A stretch of 64,000 nt of DNA from SZUA-100 sp965248135 (GTDB taxonomy: Bacteria; Pseudomonadota; Alphaproteobacteria; Rhizobiales; Rhizobiaceae): positions 248,001 through 312,000 of the forward strand of contig CBDFIN010000008.1 of assembly GCA_965248135.1 (NCBI GenBank), in the 5' to 3' direction. Made by a program: the position numbers and the translations under genes. Below are positions 36,568 to 46,663 of the stretch, in pieces (the stretch's first letter is position 1; every line of letters begins with the position of its first letter). Below the pieces are notes generated by a model. The model was given only the letters and a program-made list of their open reading frames with translations, did no database searches and was not told where the DNA came from.

Positions 36568-36598
36568 AAAAAGGCCAATCCATCGGAGTGGCCTTTTC
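36568..36598 (-). terminator. Intrinsic terminator after rpoC
   Basis: On the minus strand AAAAGGCCA and TGGCCTTTTT form a stem that ends in a run of five T, 55 bp beyond the rpoC stop. It ends the ribosomal protein and RNA polymerase operon. Confidence 0.85.
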
Positions 36599-36652
36599 TT
36601 ATCATCAAATCCGACAAAACGATTTTAAAGTCCCGAAAACTATTGCGATAAC

Positions 36653-39600
36653 CTACTCAGCCGGTTCACCATCCACCGGCTCCCCATCTGCCGTTTGCTC
36701 CAACTGACTTAGGTCGGTCAACAAAGCGTCCGCCGCTTCCGCTGCTTCCGCTTGGGCCGCCTCTTCGGCCTTGCGCTTGGCATCGACAATCAGGTCGTCG
36801 CGTGCATTGGCGACGCGGCGAACCTGGCTCATCACTCCGCCGGTGCCGGCTGGAATAAGTCTTCCGACGATAACGTTTTCCTTCAATCCTTCCAGCGTGT
36901 CCGACTTGCCGGCAACAGCCGCTTCCGTCAGAACCCGAGTAGTTTCCTGGAACGACGCGGCTGAAATGAACGAGCGGGTCTGCAGGCTTGCCTTGGTAAT
37001 ACCCAAAAGAACCGGCACACCAATCGCTGGCTCCCTGCCCTCCTCGACCAGCTTTTCGTTCATGATCTCCATTTCAATCCGGTCTATCTGTTCACCGCGC
37101 ACCAGGCCGGAATCTCCCGCATCAGTCAATTCCACCTTCTGCAACATCTGACGAACAATCACTTCGATATGCTTGTCGTTGATGCCAACGCCCTGCAGCC
37201 GATAGACTTCCTGGATCTCGTTGACCAGATAGGAGGCCAGGGCTTCGACGCCCTTGATCGCCAGAATATCGTGCGGCGCGGGATTGCCATCGAGGATATA
37301 CTCGCCTTGCTCGATCGGGTCACCATCTTGCCAGTGGAATGGTTTGCCTTTCGGAATAAGGTATTCCGCCGGTTCAAGTGACGCATCATCCGGTTCGATG
37401 CTGATGCGCCGCTTGTTCTTGTAGTCACGACCAAAGCGGATGGAACCATCTATTTCGGCAATAACCGCACAGTCTTTCGGCCGACGGGCTTCAAACAGTT
37501 CGGCAACACGCGGCAGACCGCCGGTGATGTCCTTGGTTTTGGCTGATTCAAGCGGGATACGCGCCAGCACGTCACCAGCCATGACCGAAGATCCGGGATC
37601 GACCGACAAATGCGAATCCACCGACAACAGGAAGCGGGCCTCGCCACCTTGTGCCTGGGTAAGCACCTTGCCCTTGGCGTCCTTGATTATCACCGTGGGC
37701 TTCAACTCGCCGCCACGTGGGTGGGCGCGCCAGTCGATCACCATACGCTTGGTGATGCCGGTAGATTCATCGGCCGATTCGGTGACTGAAATACCTTCAA
37801 CCAAATCCTCAAACTCGACAATACCTTCAACCGGGGTGAGGATCGGCCGCGTATAGGGATCCCATTCCGCCAGACGCTGTCCCTGTTTAACCATATCACC
37901 GTCATCGACATGGATACGGGAACCATATGATACACGCTGAACCGCGCGTTCCTTGCCCTGCTCATCCAGAATCTGGACCGACATGTTGCGGCCCATAACC
38001 ATCAGCCGGCCATCGGAATCGCGCACCACATTGCGGTTGCGAATAGCGATTTTGCCTTCGAATGCCGCCTCGATAAACGACGTATCAACCACTTGCGCGG
38101 TGCCGCCGATATGGAAGGTACGCATGGTAAGCTGGGTGCCGGGTTCACCGATCGACTGGGCCGCGATAACACCGACGGCTTCGCCAAGATTAACCGGCGT
38201 ACCGCGGGCCAGATCGCGGCCATAACAGGTAGCGCAGATACCGGTGCGGGTTTCGCATGTCAAAGCCGAGCGAATTTTGACCTGCTGAATATTGGCCTCG
38301 TCAACCGCAGCAACATGCGCGTCCTCAATCGAGGTGCCCGAAGCGATGATCACTTCACCGGTTTCCGGGTGGACCACGTCGCCGGCCGCAGCTCTGCCGA
38401 CAATGCGCTGGCCGAGTGAAGCAACTACCTGCCCCGCATCGACAATCGCCTGCATGGTCAAGCCATTTTCGGTGCCGCAATCGGTTTCGTTGATGATGCA
38501 ATCTTGTGCGACGTCAACTAGACGGCGGGTCAGATAGCCGGAGTTGGCAGTTTTCAGGGCCGTATCTGCAAGTCCTTTACGGGCACCGTGGGTGGAGTTG
38601 AAATACTCCATCACCGTCAGACCTTCCTTAAAGTTCGAGATAATCGGCGTTTCGATGATCTCACCCGAAGGCTTGGCCATCAGCCCGCGCATGCCGGCAA
38701 GTTGTTTCATTTGCGCCGGTGAACCACGGGCGCCTGAACGCGACATCATATAGATTGAGTTCATCTGCTTTTGGCGACCGTCTTTTTCAAATTGCACAGC
38801 CCGAATGCCCTGCATCATTTCATCGGCGACCTTGTCGCCGCATTTCGCCCAGGCATCGACAACCTTGTTGTATTTTTCCCCGCGGGTGATCAGGCCATCG
38901 TTGAACTGCTGTTCAAATTCCCGCGCCTGTTTTTGGGCATTTTTGATCATCCTGGATTTGGATTCCGGGATAACCATATCGTCCATACCGAATGAAATTC
39001 CGGCCTTACAAGCGTGGCTGAAGCCAAGTTCCATGACGCGGTCGCAGAAAATCACAGTCTCCTTCTGCCCGCAATTCCGGTAGACCTTGTCGATCATCGC
39101 AGAAATGTTCTTTTTGGTCATTTCCGTGTTGCAGATATCAAACGGTACATTGACGTTGCGGGGCAACAATTCGCCCATGATCATGCGGCCAGGCGTTGTG
39201 TCGTGCCGTTCCGACACCAGTTCGCCGGCCTCATTCATTGTCTTGAAGCGGCCCTTGATCTTGGTGTGATAGGTGACAACATTGTTTTCCAGCGCGTGAA
39301 GCAATTCGCCCATATCGGCGAACATCATGCCTTCACCTGGTTCGTTCTCGGCTACAATCGACAGATAATACAGACCAAGAATAATATCCTGCGACGGCAC
39401 AATAATCGGCTGACCATTGGCCGGATGCAGAATGTTGTTGGTCGACATCATCAAGACGCGTGCTTCAAGCTGCGCCTCCAGCGACAACGGCACGTGAACC
39501 GCCATTTGGTCACCATCAAAATCGGCGTTGAAGGCGGTGCAGACAAGCGGATGCAAGTGAATGGCCTTGCCCTCGATCAACACCGGTTCGAATGCCTGAA

Positions 39601-40906
39601 TACCCAACCGGTGAAGGGTGGGCGCGCGGTTGAGCATAACCGGATGCTCACGGATCACCTCATCGAGAATGTCCCAGACTTCCGGTTTTTCCTTTTCCAC
39701 CAGTTTCTTGGCTTGTTTAACGGTCGAGGAATAGCCCTTTGCGTCAAGCCGCGCATAGATAAACGGCTTGAACAGTTCCAGCGCCATCTTCTTTGGCAAG
39801 CCGCACTGATGCAACTTGAGTTCCGGGCCAACAACGATGACCGAACGGCCCGAATAGTCGACCCGCTTGCCAAGCAGGTTCTGGCGGAAGCGACCCTGTT
39901 TGCCCTTCAACATATCCGACAGCGATTTCAGCGGCCGTTTGTTGGCCCCGGTGATGGTGCGGCCACGACGGCCATTGTCAAACAGCGCATCAACCGATTC
40001 CTGCAGCATGCGTTTTTCATTGCGCACAATAATGTCAGGCGCCCGCAGCTCTATCAGCCGCTTCAGGCGGTTGTTGCGGTTGATGACACGACGGTAAAGA
40101 TCGTTGAGATCGGAGGTGGCAAAACGCCCTCCATCCAACGGCACCAGTGGTCGTAAGTCGGGTGGAATCACCGGAATGGTCTTCATGATCATCCATTCCG
40201 GGCGATTGCCTGAATCAAGAAACGCTTCCGCCGTTTTCAACCGTTTGGAGAGCTTCTTGTATTTTAATTCCGATGTGGTCTCGGTGATTTCTACCCTGAG
40301 ATCGGCGACAAGCTTTTCAAGATCGAGCGAGGCCAGCATCTCGTGGATTGCTTCAGCACCGATCATCGCGGTAAAGGCATCCTCGCCAAACTCTTCGCCG
40401 GCAATCATGTGTTCTTCTTCAGACAATAATTGACGCTCCTTGAGCGTCGTCAGGCCAGGCTCGGTAATAACAAAGTTCTCAAAATAAAGCACCCGCTCAA
40501 GATCTTTCAGCGTCATGTCGAGCAACAGGCCGATGCGCGAAGGCAGCGACTTCAAGAACCAGATATGAGCAACCGGTGACGCCAGCTCAATATGACCCAT
40601 CCGCTCGCGCCGCACCCGTGACAAGGTTACTTCCACGCCGCATTTTTCGCAGATAATACCCTTGTATTTCATCCGCTTGTATTTACCGCACAGGCATTCA
40701 TAGTCCTTGACCGGACCAAATATCCTGGCGCAGAACAACCCGTCGCGCTCTGGCTTGAATGTCCGGTAGTTGATCGTCTCCGGCTTCTTGATTTCACCAA
40801 ATGACCAGGAGAGAATTTTTTCCGGCGCCGCAATCGAGATGCGGATGGAATCGAACGTCTGAGTCGGGGACTGCTGGTTGAAAAGGTTCATGACCTCATG
40901 GTGCAT
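36653..40906 (-). CDS. rpoC: DNA-directed RNA polymerase beta' subunit
   Basis: 1417 residues. The N-terminal zinc ribbon has Cys71, 73, 86 and 89. The catalytic motif NADFDGDQMAVH holds the three Asp residues that bind the active-site magnesium ion. The bridge-helix/trigger-loop region (GSPAQMKQLAGMRGLM) and the second zinc site (CETRTGICATCYGRDL) are present. The length is normal for alphaproteobacteria, and the C-terminal tail is acidic and Ala-rich. It is transcribed after rpoB with a 158-bp gap. Confidence 0.98.
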   Translation of the reverse strand: MHHEVMNLFNQQSPTQTFDSIRISIAAPEKILSWSFGEIKKPETINYRTFKPERDGLFCARIFGPVKDYECLCGKYKRMKYKGIICEKCGVEVTLSRVRRERMGHIELASPVAHIWFLKSLPSRIGLLLDMTLKDLERVLYFENFVITEPGLTTLKERQLLSEEEHMIAGEEFGEDAFTAMIGAEAIHEMLASLDLEKLVADLRVEITETTSELKYKKLSKRLKTAEAFLDSGNRPEWMIMKTIPVIPPDLRPLVPLDGGRFATSDLNDLYRRVINRNNRLKRLIELRAPDIIVRNEKRMLQESVDALFDNGRRGRTITGANKRPLKSLSDMLKGKQGRFRQNLLGKRVDYSGRSVIVVGPELKLHQCGLPKKMALELFKPFIYARLDAKGYSSTVKQAKKLVEKEKPEVWDILDEVIREHPVMLNRAPTLHRLGIQAFEPVLIEGKAIHLHPLVCTAFNADFDGDQMAVHVPLSLEAQLEARVLMMSTNNILHPANGQPIIVPSQDIILGLYYLSIVAENEPGEGMMFADMGELLHALENNVVTYHTKIKGRFKTMNEAGELVSERHDTTPGRMIMGELLPRNVNVPFDICNTEMTKKNISAMIDKVYRNCGQKETVIFCDRVMELGFSHACKAGISFGMDDMVIPESKSRMIKNAQKQAREFEQQFNDGLITRGEKYNKVVDAWAKCGDKVADEMMQGIRAVQFEKDGRQKQMNSIYMMSRSGARGSPAQMKQLAGMRGLMAKPSGEIIETPIISNFKEGLTVMEYFNSTHGARKGLADTALKTANSGYLTRRLVDVAQDCIINETDCGTENGLTMQAIVDAGQVVASLGQRIVGRAAAGDVVHPETGEVIIASGTSIEDAHVAAVDEANIQQVKIRSALTCETRTGICATCYGRDLARGTPVNLGEAVGVIAAQSIGEPGTQLTMRTFHIGGTAQVVDTSFIEAAFEGKIAIRNRNVVRDSDGRLMVMGRNMSVQILDEQGKERAVQRVSYGSRIHVDDGDMVKQGQRLAEWDPYTRPILTPVEGIVEFEDLVEGISVTESADESTGITKRMVIDWRAHPRGGELKPTVIIKDAKGKVLTQAQGGEARFLLSVDSHLSVDPGSSVMAGDVLARIPLESAKTKDITGGLPRVAELFEARRPKDCAVIAEIDGSIRFGRDYKNKRRISIEPDDASLEPAEYLIPKGKPFHWQDGDPIEQGEYILDGNPAPHDILAIKGVEALASYLVNEIQEVYRLQGVGINDKHIEVIVRQMLQKVELTDAGDSGLVRGEQIDRIEMEIMNEKLVEEGREPAIGVPVLLGITKASLQTRSFISAASFQETTRVLTEAAVAGKSDTLEGLKENVIVGRLIPAGTGGVMSQVRRVANARDDLIVDAKRKAEEAAQAEAAEAADALLTDLSQLEQTADGEPVDGEPAE

Positions 40907-41064
40907 GGGTAGTCTCCTTTGGGTCTTTGACCCATTTTACGGACGAGGCTGGCCAAAATTATAACATGGCCCATCGCCCTTGATCGCATTTCAGTTCCGT
41001 TTAAACGGTCTTACTCACAAATTCCTGGCGGGCACGGTGGCGTTGCACGGCCCGCCATTGATCA

Positions 41065-44000
41065 TTATTCGGCTGCGTCGGAAAAACCGGCATCATCTTC
41101 GTCGTCATGATCAAGCGCCAGGCTGGTATTATTCAAATCAATGCTCAGTCCGAGCGAGCGCATTTCCTTGACCAGCACATTGAAGCTTTCCGGAATTCCG
41201 GCCTCGAAGGTGTCATCGCCGCGAACGATGGCCTCGTAGACCTTGGTCCGGCCGGCGACATCATCCGATTTCACCGTCAGCATCTCCTGCAAGGTGTAAG
41301 CGGCGCCATAGGCTTCCAGTGCCCAGACCTCCATTTCACCAAACCGCTGACCACCGAACTGCGCCTTACCACCCAGTGGCTGCTGAGTAACAAGTGAATA
41401 CGGACCGATTGAGCGAGCATGGATCTTGTCGTCAACCAGATGATGCAGCTTGAGCATATAGATATAGCCCATGGTTACCGGCCGGTCGAATGCTTCGCCG
41501 GTGCGGCCATCATAAAGCGTTGACTGGCCGCTTCGGTGCAAACCGGCTTCATCAAGCATGTCGACGATATCCGGCTCATGCGCCCCATCAAAAACCGGTG
41601 TGGCAATGCGAACGCCGGTCTTCAACTGGTCAGCCAGCCGCACAACACTTTCATCATCATAGCGGCGTACCGGCTCATTTCGATCGTTGTCGGGATAAAT
41701 CGATTCCAATTGCTTGCGCAATGGTTTGATGTCGCCCGCTTTCTCATAGGCCTTTAGCAGATCACCGATCTTGCGGCCAATACCGGCACAAGCCCAACCA
41801 AGATGGGTTTCCAGAATCTGTCCGACATTCATGCGGCTAGGCACACCCAGCGGATTGAGCACGATATCAGCATGGGTTCCATCTTCCAGGAACGGCATGT
41901 CCTCGACCGGCAGGATACGCGAGACCACCCCTTTGTTGCCGTGACGACCGGCCATCTTGTCACCCGGCTGCAGTTTGCGCTTGATGGCGACAAAGACCTT
42001 GACCATCTTCATCACTCCCGGCGGCAGTTCGTCGCCCCGCTGCAGCTTCTCGACCTTGTCCATGAAGCGGCCTTCCAGCATCGATTTAGACTCATCATAC
42101 TGGTTGCGGAGCGCTTCAATCTGGCCTTGCAGCTTTTCGTCATCGACAGCAAACAGCCACCACTGACTACGCGGGTATTCGTCCATCACCGTTTGCGACA
42201 GTTTATCGCCTTTCGAGTAGCCATTTGGCCCGGCAATCGCCTTTTTGCCATCAAGCATGCCGCTTAGCCGGCCATAGACGTTGCGGTCGAGAATCGCCTG
42301 TTCGTCGTCACGGTCTTTGGCGAGGTTTTCAATTTCCTCGCGTTCGATGGCCATGGCGCGTTCATCTTTCTCGATGCCATGACGGTTAAACACCCTGACC
42401 TCAACCACCGTACCGAAAGCACCAGGCGACATGCGCAAGGAAGTGTCCCGCACATCGGAAGCCTTTTCACCAAAAATCGCCCGCAGCAGTTTTTCTTCAG
42501 GCGTCATCGGGCTTTCGCCCTTCGGTGTGATTTTGCCGACAAGAATATCGCCAGGACCAACTTCCGCACCAATATAGGTTATACCAGCCTCGTCGAGATT
42601 GCGCAGTGCTTCCTCCGAGACGTTGGGAATATCACGGGTGATTTCCTCCGGCCCCAGTTTGGTGTCGCGCGCCATCACCTCAAATTCCTCGATGTGAATT
42701 GAGGTGAACACGTCGTCGCGTACAATGCGTTCGGAAAGCAGGATGGAGTCTTCAAAATTATAGCCGTTCCAAGGCATGAAGGCGACCAACACATTGCGGC
42801 CAAGCGCCAGATCCCCCAAGTCGGTAGAAGGTCCATCGGCCAGGATGTCAAATTTGTTAACCCGGTCGCCCACCCGAACCAGCGGTCGCTGGTTGATACA
42901 GGTCGACTGGTTCGAGCGCTGAAACTTCTGCAGCCGATAGATATCGACACCGGATTTGGATGGGTCGAGGTCTTCTGTCGCCCGCACCACGATACGGGTA
43001 GCGTCAACCTGATCGACCACGCCGCTGCGACGTACCCCGATTGCAGCACCTGAATCGCGCGCCACAATGCGCTCCATGCCGGTGCCGACAAATGGCGCCT
43101 CGGCCTTAACCAGAGGCACCGCCTGGCGCATCATATTGGAACCCATCAAGGCCCGGTTGGCGTCGTCGTTTTCCAAAAACGGAATAAGGGCAGCAGCGAC
43201 CGAAACAAGCTGCTTCGGCGAAACGTCCATCAAATCCACCGCATCGCGCAACACCGAAGTCACTTCGCCGGCGTGACGGCAAATCACCGTTTCGTTGATG
43301 AATTTAAAATTCTTGTCCAGCGGTGCGTTGGCCTGGGCCACCGTGTGCTTGGCCTCTTCCATGGCAGAAAGATAGACCACCTCCTGGCTGACCTTGCCAT
43401 TAGCGACCTTGCGATAGGGGCTTTCTATAAAGCCGTATTTGTTGATACGGGCAAAGGTCGCCAGTGAATTGATCAAACCGATATTCGGCCCTTCAGGCGT
43501 TTCGATCGGACAGATGCGGCCATAATGGGTCGGATGAACGTCACGAACCTCAAAGCCCGCACGTTCACGTGTCAGACCACCCGGCCCAAGGGCAGAAAGC
43601 CGCCGTTTGTGGGTAATTTCCGACAGCGGGTTGGTCTGGTCCATAAACTGCGAAAGCTGCGAGGAGCCGAAAAATTCGCGCACCGCGGCGGCGGCAGGTT
43701 TGGCGTTAATCAGATCCTGCGGCATCACCGTATCGATTTCGATTGATGACATGCGCTCTTTGATAGCGCGCTCCATGCGAAGCAGGCCGACCCGATACTG
43801 ATTTTCCATCAATTCGCCGACCGAGCGTACCCGACGGTTGCCAAGGTTGTCGATGTCGTCGATTTCGCCATTGCCGTCACGCAGATTAACCAGCGTTTTG
43901 ACCACTTCGAGGATATCTTCCTTGCGTAAAACCCGCATGGTATCGTCGACATCAAGATCAAGTCGCATGTTCATCTTCACCCGGCCAACAGCCGACAGAT

Positions 44001-45222
44001 CATAGCGTTCCCGGTCAAAGAACAACGACTGGAACATCGCTTCTGCCGTATCTATTGTCGGCGGCTCGCCCGGCCGCATGACCCGGTAGATGTCGAACAA
44101 GGCATCCTGGCGGCCATCATTTTTATCGGCAACAAGCGTGTTGCGAATATAGGCTCCGATATTCACATGGTCGATATCGAGCACCGGCAGGTCGTCAAAT
44201 CCTTGCTCTGCAAAAGTCTCAATCAGCGCTTCGTTGAGTTCATCGCCAGCCTCGGCATAGATCTCTCCGGTCTCCACATTGACGATATCTCCACTCAGAT
44301 ACTGGCCGTAGATCTGATCGACCGGAACTTTGATTTCCTTGGTTCCGGTCTCTTCGATTTTTTTCAGTGCCCTGGCGGTGACTTTTTGATTGGCCTCAAG
44401 AATGACCTTGCCCGAATCGGCATCAATCACATCGGCCATTGGTTTGCTGCCGCGATGACGATCGGCAAGGAACGGCATACGCCAGTCGTCGCCTTCCTTT
44501 TCCTTCCTGACAACAAAGGATGTATAGAAGGTTGTGAGAATTTCTTCCTTGTCGAGGCCAAGCGCCATCAACAGGGAAGTGGCTGGAATTTTACGCCGGC
44601 GATCGATACGGGCATAGACGATATCCTTGGCATCGAACTCAATATCAAGCCAGGAGCCACGATAGGGAATGACGCGCGAGGCGAACAACAGCTTGCCGCT
44701 TGAATGGGATTTACCCTTATCGTGATCAAAGAATACGCCCGGTGACCGGTGCATCTGGGAAACGATAACCCGTTCCGTCCCATTGATGACAAAGGTGCCG
44801 TTGCCGGTCATCAAGGGCATATCGCCCATATAGACGTCCTGTTCCTTGATGTCCTTGACCGACTTGGCTTCGGTTTCCTCGTCAATATCGAATACGATCA
44901 AGCGAAGCGTCACCTTGAGCGGTGCAGCATAGGTCATGTCACGCTGGCGGCACTCTTCCACATCGTATTTTGGTGGCTCGAATTCATAGGAGACAAATTC
45001 CAGCATTGCCGAGCCGGTGAAATCGGTAATCGGAAAAACCGATTGGAAAACCGCCTGAAGGCCTTCGTCGCCGCGGCCGCCTTCCGGTTCATTCATTATC
45101 AAGAAGTTGTCATACGATGCCTTTTGCACCTCTATGAGGTTGGGCATTTCTGCAACTTCAGTGATATTTCCAAAGATTTTTCTTACGCGTTTGCGGCCAT
45201 TGAAAGAATGGGTCTGAGCCAT
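41065..45222 (-). CDS. rpoB: DNA-directed RNA polymerase beta subunit
   Basis: 1385 residues from MAQTHSFNGRKRVRKIFG; an upstream ATG adding 15 residues lacks conservation and was rejected. The rifampicin region has FGSSQLSQFMDQTNPLSE and THKRRLSALGPGGL in wild-type form, so no obvious resistance substitution is present. The C-terminal GDKMAGRHGNKGVVS and EMEVWALEAYGAAYTLQEML are canonical. It lies between the rplL attenuator region and rpoC. Confidence 0.98.
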   Translation of the reverse strand: MAQTHSFNGRKRVRKIFGNITEVAEMPNLIEVQKASYDNFLIMNEPEGGRGDEGLQAVFQSVFPITDFTGSAMLEFVSYEFEPPKYDVEECRQRDMTYAAPLKVTLRLIVFDIDEETEAKSVKDIKEQDVYMGDMPLMTGNGTFVINGTERVIVSQMHRSPGVFFDHDKGKSHSSGKLLFASRVIPYRGSWLDIEFDAKDIVYARIDRRRKIPATSLLMALGLDKEEILTTFYTSFVVRKEKEGDDWRMPFLADRHRGSKPMADVIDADSGKVILEANQKVTARALKKIEETGTKEIKVPVDQIYGQYLSGDIVNVETGEIYAEAGDELNEALIETFAEQGFDDLPVLDIDHVNIGAYIRNTLVADKNDGRQDALFDIYRVMRPGEPPTIDTAEAMFQSLFFDRERYDLSAVGRVKMNMRLDLDVDDTMRVLRKEDILEVVKTLVNLRDGNGEIDDIDNLGNRRVRSVGELMENQYRVGLLRMERAIKERMSSIEIDTVMPQDLINAKPAAAAVREFFGSSQLSQFMDQTNPLSEITHKRRLSALGPGGLTRERAGFEVRDVHPTHYGRICPIETPEGPNIGLINSLATFARINKYGFIESPYRKVANGKVSQEVVYLSAMEEAKHTVAQANAPLDKNFKFINETVICRHAGEVTSVLRDAVDLMDVSPKQLVSVAAALIPFLENDDANRALMGSNMMRQAVPLVKAEAPFVGTGMERIVARDSGAAIGVRRSGVVDQVDATRIVVRATEDLDPSKSGVDIYRLQKFQRSNQSTCINQRPLVRVGDRVNKFDILADGPSTDLGDLALGRNVLVAFMPWNGYNFEDSILLSERIVRDDVFTSIHIEEFEVMARDTKLGPEEITRDIPNVSEEALRNLDEAGITYIGAEVGPGDILVGKITPKGESPMTPEEKLLRAIFGEKASDVRDTSLRMSPGAFGTVVEVRVFNRHGIEKDERAMAIEREEIENLAKDRDDEQAILDRNVYGRLSGMLDGKKAIAGPNGYSKGDKLSQTVMDEYPRSQWWLFAVDDEKLQGQIEALRNQYDESKSMLEGRFMDKVEKLQRGDELPPGVMKMVKVFVAIKRKLQPGDKMAGRHGNKGVVSRILPVEDMPFLEDGTHADIVLNPLGVPSRMNVGQILETHLGWACAGIGRKIGDLLKAYEKAGDIKPLRKQLESIYPDNDRNEPVRRYDDESVVRLADQLKTGVRIATPVFDGAHEPDIVDMLDEAGLHRSGQSTLYDGRTGEAFDRPVTMGYIYMLKLHHLVDDKIHARSIGPYSLVTQQPLGGKAQFGGQRFGEMEVWALEAYGAAYTLQEMLTVKSDDVAGRTKVYEAIVRGDDTFEAGIPESFNVLVKEMRSLGLSIDLNNTSLALDHDDEDDAGFSDAAE

Positions 45223-45456
45223 GCTTGCTCCTGTTTCGCACGCCCTGCGGAGTACTGCCTCTCCCACGGCGTTGAATATTAATTACAATGAGTGAAACCT
45301 GTCGCCAAAAAGCTCAATTCATCCGGGCTCTCAGGACACAAGTTTCAAATCAAACTATTTCGCGAAACCAGCCATATACACGGGCCTGATCCACGACACA
45401 AACTGTACGGTCCCGGTATCGCCAACAAACCCGGCCTTCCCGGCGAACGCCAAAAC

Positions 45457-45488
45457 GGGCAGTCTAGTTGCAGTCAACCAGACTGCCC
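45457..45488 (-). terminator. Attenuator-like hairpin ahead of rpoB
   Basis: GGGCAGTCT pairs with AGACTGCCC, then a single mismatch and GTTG/CAAC close a 4-nt loop. On the minus strand the stem is followed by GTTTTGG. The T-run is weak, as expected of a partial terminator. It lies 234 bp upstream of rpoB. Confidence 0.6.
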
Positions 45489-45615
45489 TGGATACGCACG
45501 CGACCCCGAAAAATCCGGGATCAAATTACCTGCACCAAACAACTGTCTGGTTTCGCCATCGCGCCGGCCCTGGTGGTTCTGTTCTAACGCATCGAACCGC
45601 CTGATTCTTTAGCGA

Positions 45616-45700
45616 TGGATAGAATTATCGAGACATTTGAGTATGAAATTGAAGAATTCCTCTTTGCCCCGAAGGTCTCAAATGTCTCGTTCTATCCATT
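45616..45700. repeat. Hairpin element C (type II), immediately after rplL
   Basis: ATGGATAGAA/TTCTATCCAT outer stem of 10 bp, a 4-nt left-arm bulge TTAT, then a perfect 13-bp inner stem CGAGACATTTGAG/CTCAAATGTCTCG and a 35-nt loop. The geometry and the apex ACATTTGA-N2-ATGAA match elements A2 and B2. It begins 18 bp downstream of the rplL stop codon. In an RNA copy this would be a 23-bp duplex, suitable for RNase III. Confidence 0.85.
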
Positions 45701-45718
45701 AAGCCAGCGCAGGCCCTG

Positions 45719-46090
45719 TTATTTCATCTCTGCCGTAGCTCCAGCTTCGGTGAGCTTCTTGACAAGCTCCTCGGCTTCGCCCTTGGAGATGCCTTCCTTG
45801 ACCGGTTTTGGTGCCGATTCCACCAGTTCCTTGGCTTCCTTAAGACCCAAACCGGTGATCGACCTGATTTCTTTAATGACGTTGATTTTCTTTTCGCCAA
45901 ATGCGGTTAGCACCACGTCGAACTCAGTCTTTTCTTCTTCCGCTTCAGCCGGTGCAGCGCCGCCAGCGGCAACAGCAACAGGAGCGGCAGCAGAAACACC
46001 CCATGATTCTTCAAGCATTTTCGAAAGCTCTGCAGCTTCCATAACAGTCAGAGCAGAAAGCTCGTCTACGATTTTAGCCAGATCAGCCAT
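45719..46090 (-). CDS. rplL: Ribosomal protein L7/L12
   Basis: 123 residues from MADLAKIVDELS; an ATG three codons earlier sits directly on the AAGGA and is less likely. The N-terminal dimerisation domain, the Ala/Pro/Glu hinge (APVAVAAGGAAPAEA) and the C-terminal factor-binding domain (IKEIRSITGLGLKEAKELVE) are complete. Four to six copies form the ribosomal stalk with L10. Confidence 0.97.
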   Translation of the reverse strand: MADLAKIVDELSALTVMEAAELSKMLEESWGVSAAAPVAVAAGGAAPAEAEEEKTEFDVVLTAFGEKKINVIKEIRSITGLGLKEAKELVESAPKPVKEGISKGEAEELVKKLTEAGATAEMK

Positions 46091-46144
46091 TTTCTTCATT
46101 CCTTGTTTATTTGAACGTTTGTTCCAGAGATTACTATTTTTGCC

Positions 46145-46663
46145 TTACGCAGCTTCGTTCTTTTCGGCATAAGCCCCGATCACCCGGGCAATCTGACCCG
46201 CTGGCGCCTTGACAAGCTGAGCAATTCGGCTTGCAGGTGTTTGCACCATACCAACCAGCTTGCCGCGCAGTTCATCAAGGGATGGCAATGAAGCGAGTTG
46301 CTTCACACCTTCCTCATCAAGGTTTGTCGTGCCCATCGCACCGCCAAGAACAACGAGTTTGTCATTCTTCTTGGCGAACGCGGCAGTCACTTTCGGGGCC
46401 GTCACAGGATCGTCCGCATAGGCGATCATGGTCTGACCCCTAAACAGATCAGATATGTGCTCGGCATCCGTGCCTTTAAGAGCGAGCTTCGCAAGCCGGT
46501 TTTTAGCGACTTTCACCGTTCCGCCCGCTTCCCGCATCTGACCACGAAGATCGGTCATATCGGCGACGGTCAGACCGGTGTAATGCGCCACAACAACCGA
46601 ACCGGTGTCTTTAAACACTTCGTTCATGGCCGCGACGAATTCACTTTTTTCCGCTCTATCCAC
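46145..46663 (-). CDS. rplJ: Ribosomal protein L10
   Basis: 172 residues from a GTG start (VDRAEKSEF) preceded by GGAGAG; this gives the standard length. A longer frame upstream was rejected. The rRNA-binding N-terminal domain (VVVAHYTGLTVADMTDLRGQ, KVAKNRLAKLAL) and the C-terminal L12-binding helix (RIAQLVKAPAGQIARVIGAY) are present. L10 anchors the L12 stalk and in many bacteria represses its own leader mRNA. Confidence 0.97.
   Translation of the reverse strand: MDRAEKSEFVAAMNEVFKDTGSVVVAHYTGLTVADMTDLRGQMREAGGTVKVAKNRLAKLALKGTDAEHISDLFRGQTMIAYADDPVTAPKVTAAFAKKNDKLVVLGGAMGTTNLDEEGVKQLASLPSLDELRGKLVGMVQTPASRIAQLVKAPAGQIARVIGAYAEKNEAA

Larger units (their letters stand above)
45223..45718. 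other. rplL-rpoB spacer
   Basis: A 496-bp gap on the minus-strand operon. It contains two strong RNA structures, described separately at 45457-45488 and 45616-45700, and no gene. In E. coli the equivalent spacer contains a partial terminator and an RNase III site that set the ratio of ribosomal protein to polymerase synthesis; a similar role is likely here. Confidence 0.6.

Noticed and set aside
39014..40156. A 380-codon open frame on the plus strand opposite rpoC
   Set aside because: It lies entirely antisense to conserved rpoC codons, has no ribosome site and its protein has no domain-like features. It is a shadow frame caused by codon bias.
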